DNA of 64,000 nucleotides from Candidatus Trichofilum aggregatum (GCA_016716885.1 JADJUV010000007.1:35888-99887), one strand, 5' to 3'; positions 8,652-17,443 are shown, counted from the first letter of the stretch. Numbers and translations are program-made. The notes: a model not told the origin generated them from the sequence alone.

Positions 8652-9382
8652 TTAGGTTTTGGCAACAAACTTCTCTTTATTCTGCTTGTAACACTCATAA
8701 CAAACGGGCTTATTCATTGAAGAGGCATTATCTTTGCCGCATAAATGGCAGTACCTTTCTTGATAAGTGGGATTCTCGAATCTTTTCCAGGTTCGGTAAC
8801 AATCTGAACAATAGGGCGCGGTAGGGTTTAGATTAATTTCTTTGGCACAGCGGATGCAGAACCCTCTTTCTTCTATAACTGCGGGCGCATTTTTAGGTTC
8901 AACAGTAGCGGTTTTATGTTCAACAAGAGGGGCAACCACTTTTCGACAGAAACCCGGATTTCTTCGCTAATGCGAATGAGTCGTTTGGCTTCACCATAGA
9001 TATCGTCATACAGGTCTGGGTCATCAGCCTTAGTAACGTAAATGCCCATCTCCTGGTTATTAATCTGCGAAAATTCGTACAAATTCATGGACGTGATAAT
9101 GGCTTCCCGTTCATTCAAGTAGCATTTGGCATGTAAATTTTCACAAAAGCTGGTGCGAACAAATTTGAGCGACCGCAACCAATTGATTTGATCGGGCTGC
9201 AATTCGTTTTTGCCATAAATAACCCGAATGTCTATTTTCATCCGGTCTTTATCATCGAGAGATTGGCGCAAACGCTCGTTGATTTTGATGTACGGGCTGA
9301 TCAGGATAAGCGTATCTTGAGCCTGATTTATGAGTTGTTGAAGATGATAGGAAACGCCAGTGGTATCAAGAAATTTAGCCAT
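8652..9382 (-). CDS. Phospholipase D-like protein with C-terminal zinc ribbons (one-base frame break)
   Basis: Two overlapping frames belong to one gene. Part 1 (from ATG 9382) is a single PLD-type domain with the HxK motif in NLHAKCYLNEREAIITS (H84, K86) and ends in RISEEIRVSVEKW. Part 2 (from about 8939) reads VVAPLVEHKTATVEPKNAP. It then has cysteine pairs CIRC, CSDC, CHLC and CYEC, i.e. two zinc-ribbon-like modules. Restoring one A in the A-run at 8940-8943 joins them as VEKVVAPLVEHK, giving about 242 residues. Single-HKD proteins of this kind often act as dimeric nucleases or as phosphodiesterase-like proteins of unknown role. No GCGGCCGC occurs in the gene and its codon use is more AT-rich than that of its neighbours. 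Confidence 0.75.
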
Positions 9383-9563
9383 ATTTTCCTTTGATGCTTG
9401 AGTGATGATGCTTCAGTGTGACAACAACGCTTATCCCGCAAAATGATATTCTTTTGTAGATGGTACAGTTTAATCTGTTATTGGCACACCAAACGTATGA
9501 GGTACTGCTATGCTGACAATGTTACCCTGCATAAACACTTATGCAAATGCTTCTTTTAAAATT
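9383..9563. other. Non-coding spacer
   Basis: AT-rich spacer upstream of the PLD-like gene. It presumably contains that gene's promoter, but no clear -35/-10 pair could be fixed by eye. Confidence 0.4.
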
Positions 9564-9796
9564 CAGCAATTCTCAATTTGGCAGTCGTTCTTAATGAAAG
9601 ACCATTGGTAGGGGCGGGACAGGTGGGCCACGATGTGATAAGGACGGGAAGCCTGCCTTCCCACCTGTCTCGCCCTCTTGTGAGTCGCAAGAGCAAGAGG
9701 GCGAGACGACGCGGAAAGATCGTTGCCTGGTTCAACCTCATTGAACCCGCGTCTTCCCGCCCCTACCATCATGGGCTGTCAAATTGAGAATTGCTG
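9564..9796. mobile_element. MITE-like element with perfect 17-bp terminal inverted repeats
   Basis: The left end CAGCAATTCTCAATTTG (9564-9580) is the exact reverse complement of the right end CAAATTGAGAATTGCTG (9780-9796). The 233-bp body has GTAGGGGCGGGACAGGTGGG, shared with the copy at 2174-2410, and contains long internal inverted segments (CTGCCTTCCCACC, TCTTGTGAGTCGCAAGAGCA). No transposase is encoded. Isolated ends occur at 37430-37446 (exact) and 55402-55418 (one mismatch, opposite orientation). Confidence 0.82.
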
Positions 9797-9832
9797 CTTA
9801 AATTCATTAAGTACGACCAGACCTTCCCACGT

Positions 9833-9908
9833 TCAGCGTCTTGATCACAGAAACAGCATGATCAACACCCTCTTCGGAGCAGATTTAGGAGCCGAGCGCG
9901 GCCGCATC
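9833..9908 (-). pseudogene. Remnant copy of a glycosyltransferase C-terminus
   Basis: On the minus strand this stretch reads AAALGS, a stop, then ICSEEGVDHAVSVIKTL. That parallels AAALGSQIRSEDGVARAVSTI at the end of the intact glycosyltransferase (about 10126-10202). It looks like the tail of a second, otherwise lost, paralogous gene, and the DUF3565 reading frame now ends inside it. Confidence 0.65.
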
Positions 9909-10097
9909 CGTTTCATCGTCACATCGTTTGCAGTTCAATTCGTAACCCAGAAACTGGTTACGTCCGGTTTCAGTTTGCACCCAGGGGCGGCTAACCAGCG
10001 GTGGATTATGGCGCACATGCTGGCGGTGGCCGCAGGCAAGTACCGCCAGCCAATCCCCATCCTCATCTTGCTCAAACGCCACGATTTTCTGTTTCAC
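9885..10097 (-). CDS. DUF3565 family small protein
   Basis: Small soluble protein matching the DUF3565 pattern: KIVAFEQDEDGDWLAVLACG, then HRQHVRHNPPLVSRPW, then a closing CKRC pair. The Cys/His set (CGH, H, CxxC) could bind a metal. Function is unknown in this family. I favour the GTG at 10097, which starts right at the conserved region and only a few bases after the upstream gene's stop; the longer open frame to 10217 overlaps the glycosyltransferase. The last residues (TDAAALGS) come from a duplicated glycosyltransferase tail, with the junction at a GCGGCCGC site. Confidence 0.7.
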   Translation of the reverse strand: MKQKIVAFEQDEDGDWLAVLACGHRQHVRHNPPLVSRPWVQTETGRNQFLGYELNCKRCDDETDAAALGS

Positions 10098-10101
10098 TTC
10101 T

Positions 10102-11394
10102 TCACCTGCGCCCCGTCTCCGTAAATAGGGCCTGGATAGTAGAAACGGCACGAGCAACCCCATCTTCGGAGCGGATTTGGGAGCCGAGCGCGGCCGCGTT
10201 CCCCCGCATCTTCTCATCTGTCACCGCCTGATGAATGGCCTGGGCCAGCCGTTCGGCGGTTAGCTTCTGCCGGGGAATCGCCGTCGGGCCAACCCCCAAC
10301 GCGGCCACCTTTCCCCCCCAAAACGGCTGATCGCCAAAGAACGGAATGATGATAGACGGCACACCCGCCCGCAAACCGGCCGCCGTCGTGCCCGCGCCGC
10401 CATGATGCACCACCGCCGCCACCCGCTCAAATAGCCAGGTGTGCGGAATCGCCTGGGCCACAAACACATTGTCCGGCCAACTCTCTTTTTGCATCCCGCC
10501 CCACCCGGAGAGGATGATGCCCCGCTGTCCCGTTTGCTCGAGGGCGTGTACCACCAGGTCGAGCGTTGCTTCGGGGTTGCGGTTGCTCATGCTACCAAAA
10601 CCGATATACACAGGCGGCGCACCGGCTTCGAGGAACTGTTGTAAAGCAGTGGGGGGTGTCCAATCCGCGGCCGCGTCGAGGAACCAGTAGCCGGTGACAT
10701 GAACGTTGTCGCCCCAGTCCGCCGGTTTGGCGATGACCGAGGGGCTGATGCCGTAGAGGATAGGGCGATTTTGTAAGACGGGGGAGCGATAAGGGCCAAA
10801 GAACGCGGCCGCGGGCAAGTCCAACACCTGTTGCCGGGCCATCTTATCCGCCCCGCGAAACCCCTGCCACATGAACTGGCGCGTCAGATGGTGCGTGAAC
10901 CGGTTGAACGCGCCGCCGAGGCGGGGCAGACCAGGGGGTAGGAGCACCGCCGGGAACGCGTTGGTTGGGGTGAACGGGAACACATACGCCTGAAGCAAGG
11001 GTATGCCGGTCTTCTCCGCCAGGGCGATGGCGACATTCAGCCCGCCTACGCCCGCGATGAGCAATTCCATCCCCGCACAGGCCGCCAACCCTTCTTTCGT
11101 CCACTCCAGCACCACTTCTTGGGCCAGTTGGGCCGTGCGCCGCGTGATGGCGAGAAAATTCCCACGCTCGGTCAGTTCGCGCATCTCCGGGGTCTGCATC
11201 ACTACCTCCACATCCCCCGGCATCGGCCAGAAATCCAGGCCATAAGAGCGCACAAACGCCTCATAATTTTCATGCGTGATCAGCCGCACGGCCTGACCCG
11301 CCTCGTGCAACCCTTTCCCTAACGCCACATATACGCAGGCTGCTAATCGCCCCCGACCCAGATGGTGCTGAAAGCAATAATGGCTTATGTTCAT
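10102..11394 (-). CDS. GT1/UGT-type glycosyltransferase (YjiC-like)
   Basis: GT-B fold glycosyltransferase of 430 residues, resembling sterol/flavonoid and macrolide UDP-glycosyltransferases. The N-terminal acceptor half begins MNISHYCFQHHLGRGRLAAC. The C-terminal donor half carries VYIGFGSMSNRNPE, then VVHHGGAGTTAAGLRAGVP and IIIPFFGDQPFWG, matching the donor-binding signature including the HGGAGT element and the D/Q pair. The likely role is attachment of a sugar to a lipid or small hydrophobic acceptor; the exact substrate is not predictable. It contains three GCGGCCGC sites. The downstream DUF3565 gene starts about 4 bp after its stop. Confidence 0.85.
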   Translation of the reverse strand: MNISHYCFQHHLGRGRLAACVYVALGKGLHEAGQAVRLITHENYEAFVRSYGLDFWPMPGDVEVVMQTPEMRELTERGNFLAITRRTAQLAQEVVLEWTKEGLAACAGMELLIAGVGGLNVAIALAEKTGIPLLQAYVFPFTPTNAFPAVLLPPGLPRLGGAFNRFTHHLTRQFMWQGFRGADKMARQQVLDLPAAAFFGPYRSPVLQNRPILYGISPSVIAKPADWGDNVHVTGYWFLDAAADWTPPTALQQFLEAGAPPVYIGFGSMSNRNPEATLDLVVHALEQTGQRGIILSGWGGMQKESWPDNVFVAQAIPHTWLFERVAAVVHHGGAGTTAAGLRAGVPSIIIPFFGDQPFWGGKVAALGVGPTAIPRQKLTAERLAQAIHQAVTDEKMRGNAAALGSQIRSEDGVARAVSTIQALFTETGRR

Positions 11395-11408
11395 TGAACC
11401 GAACTCCT

Positions 11409-12377
11409 TTAGTCACTATGTCCAGCTGCACTCAGCCCATATTCCGGGGCGTAGGTTTGCAGAAAATCGTTGATCATGGCGTAAAAATCGTCGGTGCGTT
11501 GGTAGACGGCTTTAGCGTGGGGCGAGTCCCAATTGGTGATTTCCAGGACACTGCGGCTGGGGTCGAGGTTGGCGGCGATGGCGCGGCTGTGATCGGGCAG
11601 GGTGTACTCGTCCTGCAAGGAGTGGGTGAGGAAGACGGGAGATTGGATGTCTGACGCGGCTTCCAGCGGTGACACCTGCGTGGGTCGGAAATCGGCGCGG
11701 AGTCCGGCGAAGAAAAACGCCCCCGGCTCCAGCAGGAACATGAGCGAGCCGTACTGGTTGACCGCCTGCTCCCGCACAATGGTGGCTAAATCCTGGTAAG
11801 GCGAGTCGGCGATGACAAAGGCGATGTTGGGTTCGAGCGCGGCCGCTTGCAACACCGTCGCCGCCCCATACGACACCCCCGCCAGCCCAATCTCGTCGGT
11901 CGTTAGCCCGGTTTTGTCCTCAAACCAGCGCAAAGCCACCCGCGTATCTTCCTTCTCATGATAGCCATACGTGCCGTACTCCCCCGTACTCTCCCCATGA
12001 TGCCGCGCATCGAACATCAGCAAGTCACAGCCCCGCGTCCAGAACGGTTCGCTGTAAATGAGTCCGTGCAGGCGTGCGCCCGTGTGTCCATGCAGAAAAA
12101 CCAATCCACATTGACCATCCACCGGGTTGTCGAAGTACCAGCCCGCCAACTGAATTTCGTCATCTACGGTAATGGTGACTTCTTCCGGCGTGGGCAGACC
12201 AAAATCGGCGGGGTCGGTGCGGTAGCCACGCTCCTGCATACTCTCGGCGACCTGCGCCACGGAGCGTTGAGGAAACCCCACTAATACGCTAGCAAAATAC
12301 CACGACGCCCCGATGTACAAAAGCACCAGGGCAACGTCGAAGATGATGAACCCAATATTGAGCCGTTTTTTATTCAT
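11409..12377 (-). CDS. Membrane-anchored alpha/beta hydrolase
   Basis: Alpha/beta-hydrolase fold enzyme of 322 residues with a single N-terminal transmembrane helix (about residues 9-33), so probably anchored with its catalytic domain outside. Visible: oxyanion region FLHGHTGARLHG, nucleophile elbow GVSYG (S169), candidate acid Asp in LQDEYTLPDHS and terminal His in WDSPHAKAVY. This resembles the YqkD/BAAT-type lysophospholipase or esterase group. I chose ATG 12377 because CTCCGAGG precedes it; the longer frame to 12497 is translated from a CTCTCC repeat and overlaps the neighbouring gene. It ends 14 bp before the glycosyltransferase start, suggesting cotranscription. Confidence 0.83.
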   Translation of the reverse strand: MNKKRLNIGFIIFDVALVLLYIGASWYFASVLVGFPQRSVAQVAESMQERGYRTDPADFGLPTPEEVTITVDDEIQLAGWYFDNPVDGQCGLVFLHGHTGARLHGLIYSEPFWTRGCDLLMFDARHHGESTGEYGTYGYHEKEDTRVALRWFEDKTGLTTDEIGLAGVSYGAATVLQAAALEPNIAFVIADSPYQDLATIVREQAVNQYGSLMFLLEPGAFFFAGLRADFRPTQVSPLEAASDIQSPVFLTHSLQDEYTLPDHSRAIAANLDPSRSVLEITNWDSPHAKAVYQRTDDFYAMINDFLQTYAPEYGLSAAGHSD

Positions 12378-12450
12378 ATAACCTCGGAGTAATAAACACG
12401 GAAATAAACACGGATGGGAAGGAACACGGATGGGAAGGAGGAATAGTCTC

Positions 12451-13599
12451 TCACTCTCCCCTCTCCCCTCTCCACTCTCTCCTCTCCACTCCCCCACTCT
12501 CCCCTCTATAAATCGCCAACGTCTGCGCGGCCGCGTTCTCCCACCTGAACTTCTGCGCCTGTTCGTACCCGGCCTGGGTCATTGTCTGGCGCAAGGGGGA
12601 ATCATGCAACACCCGGTTCATGGCCTCAACCCAGGCATCCACATCGTCGGCATCCAGCAGCAGGCCCGCTTCGCCGACGATTTCGGGCAGGGAACCCCGG
12701 TCGCTGGTGATGACGGGACAACCCTGGTGCATGGCTTCCAGCGGCGGCAGGCCAAACCCTTCGTAATGGGAGGGCAGGGCGAGAAGGGACGCGGCCGCGT
12801 ACAACCCCGCCAGCTTCTCATCACTCACACCCGTCAAATGCCGGACATGCGGCCGCAGACCCAGCTCGTCAATGGTGCGAAAAATATCTTCAAACAGCCA
12901 TCCCTTGCCGCCTACTAAAACCAGGGGAATGTCGGCGAGATGCGGCCGCAGACGGGCATACGCCTTGAGCAACGTGGGGATGTTCTTGCGCGGTTCCAGT
13001 GTGCCCACAAAGAGCAAAAACCCTCGCGGCAGGTTGTACTCGGCCAGAATCGCCTCGATTTGTGCCGGTGAAACGGGTTGTGCATACACCGGATTGGCCG
13101 CCAGATGCACGGTTGTCACCTTTTCCGGGGGCACATTCAGCCGTTCCAGCAAATCTTGCCGCGTGTGGTGGCTATCGGCGGAGATGTGATCCGCCTTCTG
13201 CACCGCCCAGCCGATTTGCTCCAGGTAGTAGCGGCGGCTCTCGGCGGTCAGGTAGTCGGGGTAGTAGAGGAAGTTGAGGTCGTGGACGGTGATGACGTAT
13301 TTTTTGGCCCCCCAGGCCGGGGGGATGAAGTCGGGGGAGTGGAGCAGGGAGAGGCGATGCGGCCGCAACTCCGCCCCCAAGGCCCATTTTTCCCATTTGT
13401 GGTGGCAGGGGGTCCACACATTACGCCGCCGGAAATTGGCCGCGCCCGGCACATGCGACTTCGCCTCTTTGCGACTCTGGAAAATCGTGTACTGGTTGGC
13501 CTGATCCAGCTTCGCCAAAGCGGAAATCAGGTGCAAAACGTACTGGCTAATCCCCCCCATCCGGTAAAACGGCAAACGGCAATCAATTCCAATATGCAT
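12451..13599 (-). CDS. GT4-family glycosyltransferase
   Basis: Glycosyltransferase of the GT-B fold, family 4 (mannosyl/glucosyl transferase type), 382 residues. It opens with MHIGIDCRLPFYRMGGISQY, the N-terminal glycine-rich loop. Later are LLFVGTLEPRKNIPTLLKAY and the donor-site EX7E motif within SHYEGFGLPPLEAMHQGCP (E, then E). The likely role is in polysaccharide or glycolipid assembly. The last dozen residues (GVERREWRGERGE) come from a CTCTCC low-complexity repeat, so the true C-terminus has probably been extended by repeat invasion. Four GCGGCCGC sites lie inside. Confidence 0.87.
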   Translation of the reverse strand: MHIGIDCRLPFYRMGGISQYVLHLISALAKLDQANQYTIFQSRKEAKSHVPGAANFRRRNVWTPCHHKWEKWALGAELRPHRLSLLHSPDFIPPAWGAKKYVITVHDLNFLYYPDYLTAESRRYYLEQIGWAVQKADHISADSHHTRQDLLERLNVPPEKVTTVHLAANPVYAQPVSPAQIEAILAEYNLPRGFLLFVGTLEPRKNIPTLLKAYARLRPHLADIPLVLVGGKGWLFEDIFRTIDELGLRPHVRHLTGVSDEKLAGLYAAASLLALPSHYEGFGLPPLEAMHQGCPVITSDRGSLPEIVGEAGLLLDADDVDAWVEAMNRVLHDSPLRQTMTQAGYEQAQKFRWENAAAQTLAIYRGESGGVERREWRGERGE

Positions 13600-14264
13600 A
13601 ACCGGAATTGTATCTCAATCATGGCGCTGACAACGGTAATCCCCGGAGGGGATTTGTGGGTTGGGGGGGGGGGGGGGGAAAAAGGGGGGGGGGAAAAAAA
13701 AAGGGGGGGGGGGGGGGTTTTTTGGTTGGGGGGGGGGTGGGTTTTTTTTTTTTTTGTTTTTTTGGGGGGGGGGTAGGGTGATACGGTGGGCGATTGCCTG
13801 GTCGGATTTTCCCCCACCCCTAGCCGCGCCCCCCAGGGGCGGGGAATGTTATATGGTGTCGTTTTTTGAGGGCATACGCCCTCAAAAAACGACACGAATA
13901 GGTTTCCCCCTTCCCTTTTGTCGTTTAAAAAAATAGTCAGGCAACTCGGTTTCCCCCACCCCGCCCCAGGGGCGGGGAACTTTCTAAAGTGCCGGTTTTC
14001 GAGCGCGCCGGCGCGCTCGAAAACCGGCACTTCTGGTATTTCCCCCTTCCCCCCGGGAAGGGGGTTAGGGGGATGGGTCTTCCGACTAAATCGGCTAAGG
14101 AGTTGTGTCAAGCCGTATTCGTTGACTTTGGAAAGCCCTATGGCAATACGCGGCGCATCATGGTTGCGTGCATATTTTGGGCTATAATGCCGCTACAGTT
14201 CAGATTCGCTATCTTGCTATCGTGTTGCTGTCCGGCTGTGGCCCTACCCCCAAGGAGAACCTAT
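13600..14264. other. Long spacer with homopolymer anomaly and REP cluster
   Basis: No gene is seen in these 660 bases. 13663-13774 is nearly pure G, A and T homopolymer blocks (the first G-run is 16 long) and looks like bad sequence. 13785-14090 holds REP hairpins: GTCGTTTTTTGAGGGC with its complement (13858-13893), and GTGCCGGTTTTCGAGCGCGC with its complement (13990-14031). Paired CCCCGCCCC/GGGGCGGGG arms surround them. 14035-14135 is an inverted copy of 17448-17545. Confidence 0.75.
14035..14135. repeat. Left inverted flank of transporter module
   Basis: The reverse complement of this segment matches 17448-17545 over about 100 bp, with shared blocks CAAAGTCAACGA, GAAGACCCATCCCCCTAACC and CCCTTCCC. 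Together the two copies flank the genes at 14265-17443 in inverted orientation. Confidence 0.7.
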
Positions 14265-14816
14265 ATGAAGATCAAACCACGCGCACTGATGATTGGTGCT
14301 GGCGTCGCGGCCGCGATGCTCATCCTCGTTGCTATCTGTAACCAGACCGTCAGTTACCTCACCTTTGACCCCACCCTTACCTTTGACCCCAATGCTGACC
14401 CGACCGAAGTTCTCGCTAATTCCAGCATCACCTTGCTATTAAGTGTGCTCTCCTGCATTATCCTGCTGGTGGCCTACACCGCCGGGGGGTATCTGTACAG
14501 CCATTTTCATGCCAATGAAGACCCGATGTTGCAAATCCAGGATGGCGTCGTGGGTGGAGCCATCACCGGAGCCGTGGCGGGGATCATTTATGGTCTCATA
14601 TCCGCTTGTATGAGTCTCATCGTGACCCAATTTCTTCTGGCCGATCAAATAGCCGAAATGACTGCTCAGTTGGGTGATGTTCCGGGGATGGGGGCATTAC
14701 TGGGCGCCACGGCTGGTGCTGGTGGTGCTGGGGCCATCTGTTGTGGCCTGGTCATGGGCCTGGTGCTGGGTGCGATAGGTGGGGCGATTGGGGCCTCGGT
14801 TCGCGGCCGCAAATAA
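14265..14816 (+). CDS. Small four-helix membrane protein, glycine-rich
   Basis: Unrecognised 183-residue membrane protein. Hydrophobic segments lie at about residues 7-25, 49-75, 95-125 and 150-178. The last is a long Gly/Ala stretch (GATAGAGGAGAICCGLVMG) of the kind that packs helices tightly. ATG 14265 is preceded by AAGGAG at good spacing, which rules out the longer open frame starting in the REP cluster. An intrinsic terminator follows directly. It lies upstream of an amino-acid ABC transporter, but the terminator argues for separate transcription. Function unknown. Confidence 0.72.
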   Translation: MKIKPRALMIGAGVAAAMLILVAICNQTVSYLTFDPTLTFDPNADPTEVLANSSITLLLSVLSCIILLVAYTAGGYLYSHFHANEDPMLQIQDGVVGGAITGAVAGIIYGLISACMSLIVTQFLLADQIAEMTAQLGDVPGMGALLGATAGAGGAGAICCGLVMGLVLGAIGGAIGASVRGRK

Positions 14817-14826
14817 GCCTGTTTAT

Positions 14827-14862
14827 CCTGACCCGACCTATTACCCTGGGTCGGGTTTTTGT
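14827..14862 (+). terminator. Intrinsic terminator
   Basis: Hairpin ACCCGAC (14831-14837) with GTCGGGT (14850-14856) followed by a T-tract TTTTTGTTT. It ends the membrane-protein gene before the solute-binding protein gene. Confidence 0.85.
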
Positions 14863-14888
14863 TTAGTCGCTCAATTTGGAGGAGAACC

Positions 14889-15743
14889 ATGAAAAATAGC
14901 CTGAAACTTTTCGTCTTTTTGTTCGTTGCCGCCCTGCTACTCGTTGCTTGCGGGGGTGGCGCGGATAATCTACTGGCCGATGTGGAAGAACGAGGCACGA
15001 TCCGTGTCTCCACCGACCCCAACTATGAGCCACAATCGTTCCTTGATGCCAACGGTGACTTTACCGGCTTCGATGTCGAAGTTGCCCGCGAAATCGGCGA
15101 GCGTTTGGGGGTAGAAGTTGAGTTTGTTACCCCGGACTGGGATGTTATCACCGCTGGTAACTGGGGTGGTCAATGGGATATGAGCGTTGGCTCCATGACC
15201 GTGACCCTTGATCGGCAAGAGGTTTTGGATTTTGCGGAGCCAGCTTATTACTACACACCGGCCCAGTTCGCGGCCGCGGACGGGTCCGGCATTGACACCT
15301 GGGAAGATGTAGCCGGGCAAGCCGTCTGTGTCGGCGTCTCCACCACCTACGAACAATGGTTGAGCGGTGATGCCGCTGGCCTGGGTTTACCCGAATCCAG
15401 CTTCTACACCGATCCCCCGGCCGATGTTAGCATCGTCCCCCTCTCCACCGACGCCGAATGTGCCCAATCCATCCAGGCCGGGCGCACCGAGTTTTCCGTC
15501 TTCCTGACCTCCGGAACGGTGGTAGATGCAGCCATCGCCCAAGGCATTACCGTCCACAAAGTCGGCGGACCCGCCTACTCGGAAAACCTGGCGGTTGCGT
15601 TTGACAAGAGCGGCGAACTGGACAATGACACCCTGGTCGCCCGCGTCAGCGAAATCATCGCCGAAATGCACGCCGATGGCACCCTGCGCACCCTCTCTGA
15701 AAAATGGTTTGGCGCTGACCTGACCGCCGACCCGACCCAGTAA
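14889..15743 (+). CDS. Polar amino-acid ABC transporter solute-binding lipoprotein
   Basis: Extracytoplasmic binding protein of the SBP_bac_3 family, 284 residues. It has a lipoprotein signal: basic start, hydrophobic run, and lipobox LLVAC with the modified cysteine at C21. The mature part begins with the ligand-binding lobe GTIRVSTDPNYEPQSFLDAN, with DFTGFDVEVAREIGERLGVE and WDMSVGSMTVTLDRQ. These are typical of the polar amino-acid/opine group. ATG 14889 follows GGAGGAG. The permease and ATPase genes lie immediately downstream. The ligand is probably a polar or acidic amino acid, but specificity cannot be read from sequence alone. Confidence 0.88.
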   Translation: MKNSLKLFVFLFVAALLLVACGGGADNLLADVEERGTIRVSTDPNYEPQSFLDANGDFTGFDVEVAREIGERLGVEVEFVTPDWDVITAGNWGGQWDMSVGSMTVTLDRQEVLDFAEPAYYYTPAQFAAADGSGIDTWEDVAGQAVCVGVSTTYEQWLSGDAAGLGLPESSFYTDPPADVSIVPLSTDAECAQSIQAGRTEFSVFLTSGTVVDAAIAQGITVHKVGGPAYSENLAVAFDKSGELDNDTLVARVSEIIAEMHADGTLRTLSEKWFGADLTADPTQ

Positions 15744-15748
15744 GAAAA

Positions 15749-15807
15749 TCAGTTATCAGTAACCAGGAACGGTTGCGGCCGCGGCTGTTCCTGGTTACTG
15801 GTTACTA
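15749..15807. repeat. Hairpin with GCGGCCGC in its loop
   Basis: CAGTAACCAGGAAC and GTTCCTGGTTACTG form a 14-bp stem whose loop contains GCGGCCGC. It lies between the binding-protein and permease genes and could stabilise the upstream mRNA or lower downstream expression. Confidence 0.7.
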
Positions 15808-15818
15808 CCCCCTGACCC

Positions 15819-16679
15819 ATGAGCGTGATCACGGAAAAAACGACCAACTCCCAACTTGAACAGATCGTCGCCCGACAACGTCGCCAGCAACAGCGCTTCA
15901 ACACCGGCGTCAACCTATCATATGCAGTCTTACTCTTCATTCTCGTCTTTATCTTCAGCGGCACCGAATTCCAACTTGGCCCTATAGCCATCACCACCAT
16001 CAACCTCGATTTTGCCTTCATCCGCGAACGGGTTGGCTTCATTTTCGGGGGTGTCGGCCTGACCATCCTGCTCTCCATTCTGTCCATCACTCTGGCCTGT
16101 ATTTTGGCCTTGTTGGGCGCGCTCGGTCGCCTTTCCCGCTTTCCCCCGGCCTACGCCCTGTCCACCTTTTATATCTCCCTCATTCGCGGAACCCCACTCC
16201 TGCTCCAGATTATCTTCTTCTTCCTGGCCTTGCCCCAACTAGGCATCCGCCTCTCCGGGTTAACCGCCGGGGTGCTGGCTCTGGGACTAAATTATGGGGC
16301 TTACATGACCGAAATCATGCGGGCGGGCATCCAGTCCGTCGGCATTGGTCAGCGGGAAGCGGCTCTGGCCATTGGCATGACCCCCAACCAGATAATGCGC
16401 CGGGTCGTTTTGCCCCAGGCTTTGCGGCTGGTTGTTCCCCCCATTGGCAACGAATTTATCGCCATGCTCAAAGATACATCGCTTATTTCGGTGACCGGTT
16501 TTGTCTGGGAAATCCTGTGGCGGGCACAGAAAGTGGGGCGACAAAGTTTCCGTAGCCTGGAAGCACTGCTCATGGCCGCCCTGTTTTACTGGATCATCAC
16601 TATCATCTTTACCACCGTGCAGAAACGCATCGAAACGTATCTGGCTAAAGGGGAACGAACCGGGGGGATGGTCCATTGA
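15819..16679 (+). CDS. Polar amino-acid ABC transporter permease (HisM/GlnP family)
   Basis: Inner-membrane subunit of 286 residues with a cytoplasmic N-terminal extension (about 35 polar residues), then at least five transmembrane helices. The HisMQ-type entry FYISLIRGTPLLLQI is present. The EAA loop reads REAALAIGMTPNQIMRRVVL and is followed by LPQALRLVVPPIGNEFI, the ATPase-coupling segment. It overlaps the ATPase gene by 4 bp (TTGA), so translation is probably coupled. The upstream hairpin at 15749-15807 separates it from the binding-protein gene. Confidence 0.9.
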   Translation: MSVITEKTTNSQLEQIVARQRRQQQRFNTGVNLSYAVLLFILVFIFSGTEFQLGPIAITTINLDFAFIRERVGFIFGGVGLTILLSILSITLACILALLGALGRLSRFPPAYALSTFYISLIRGTPLLLQIIFFFLALPQLGIRLSGLTAGVLALGLNYGAYMTEIMRAGIQSVGIGQREAALAIGMTPNQIMRRVVLPQALRLVVPPIGNEFIAMLKDTSLISVTGFVWEILWRAQKVGRQSFRSLEALLMAALFYWIITIIFTTVQKRIETYLAKGERTGGMVH

Positions 16680-17443
16680 ACGAGATTGTACGTGTTGGGC
16701 AACTGGATAAATATTTCGGTCAGGTGCACGTGTTAAAAAACCTTACCCTAACCGTGCAAAAGGCTGAAGTGGTGTGCATTATTGGCCGCAGTGGGTCGGG
16801 TAAAAGCACCTTGCTCCGCTGTATCAATTTTCTGGAACAGCCAGATCATGGCTGGGTAGAAGTAGATGGGTTGAAAGTAGAGGCGCAGGGTAGCGGCCGC
16901 GACTATCGCCAACAAATTCATGATCTCCGCCTCAAAACCGGTATGGTCTTCCAATCCTTTAACCTCTTCCCCCACATGACTGCTCTGGAAAATGTGATGG
17001 AAGGGCCTCTCACCGTCAAAGGATTAACCCAGAACGAAGCTCAACAAATCGGCTTACGTTACCTGGACAAAGTGGGCTTAGGGCATAAACGCGATGAATA
17101 CCCATCCCGCCTTTCTGGCGGCCAACAGCAACGCGTCGCCATTGCCCGCGCTCTGGCTATGGAACCCCAGGTTATGCTCTTTGATGAACCCACTTCGGCC
17201 CTGGACCCGGAGCTAATTGGCGAAGTGCTTGCTGTCATGCAACAGTTGGTCAAAGAAGGCATGACCATGCTCACCGTAACCCATGAGATGGGATTTGCCC
17301 GCGAATTCGCCCACCGCATCGTTTACATGGACGAAGGTCAGTTTGTAGAAATTGGCCCCCCGGCCCAAATCTTTGATGCACCTCAGGACGAACGCACCCG
17401 CACCTTTATGACAGCCTTCAGCCGTTTTGACCGCCCCGAATAA
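16676..17443 (+). CDS. Polar amino-acid ABC transporter ATP-binding protein (GlnQ-like)
   Basis: ATPase of 255 residues. Walker A GRSGSGKST (37-45), Q-loop VFQSFNLFPHMT, signature LSGGQQQR (146-153), Walker B VMLFDE (166-171) and switch VTHEMGFAREFA match the GlnQ/HisP group. The start is a TTG overlapping the permease stop codon. The gene completes a three-subunit importer with the two preceding genes. A REP-type inverted flank follows directly downstream (17448-17545). Confidence 0.9.
   Translation: MNEIVRVGQLDKYFGQVHVLKNLTLTVQKAEVVCIIGRSGSGKSTLLRCINFLEQPDHGWVEVDGLKVEAQGSGRDYRQQIHDLRLKTGMVFQSFNLFPHMTALENVMEGPLTVKGLTQNEAQQIGLRYLDKVGLGHKRDEYPSRLSGGQQQRVAIARALAMEPQVMLFDEPTSALDPELIGEVLAVMQQLVKEGMTMLTVTHEMGFAREFAHRIVYMDEGQFVEIGPPAQIFDAPQDERTRTFMTAFSRFDRPE

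Noticed and set aside
13663..13774. G-quadruplex regulatory element
   Set aside because: The tract is irregular homopolymer blocks of G, A and T with no G3N1-7 periodicity or sense relative to neighbouring genes; an artefact is more likely.
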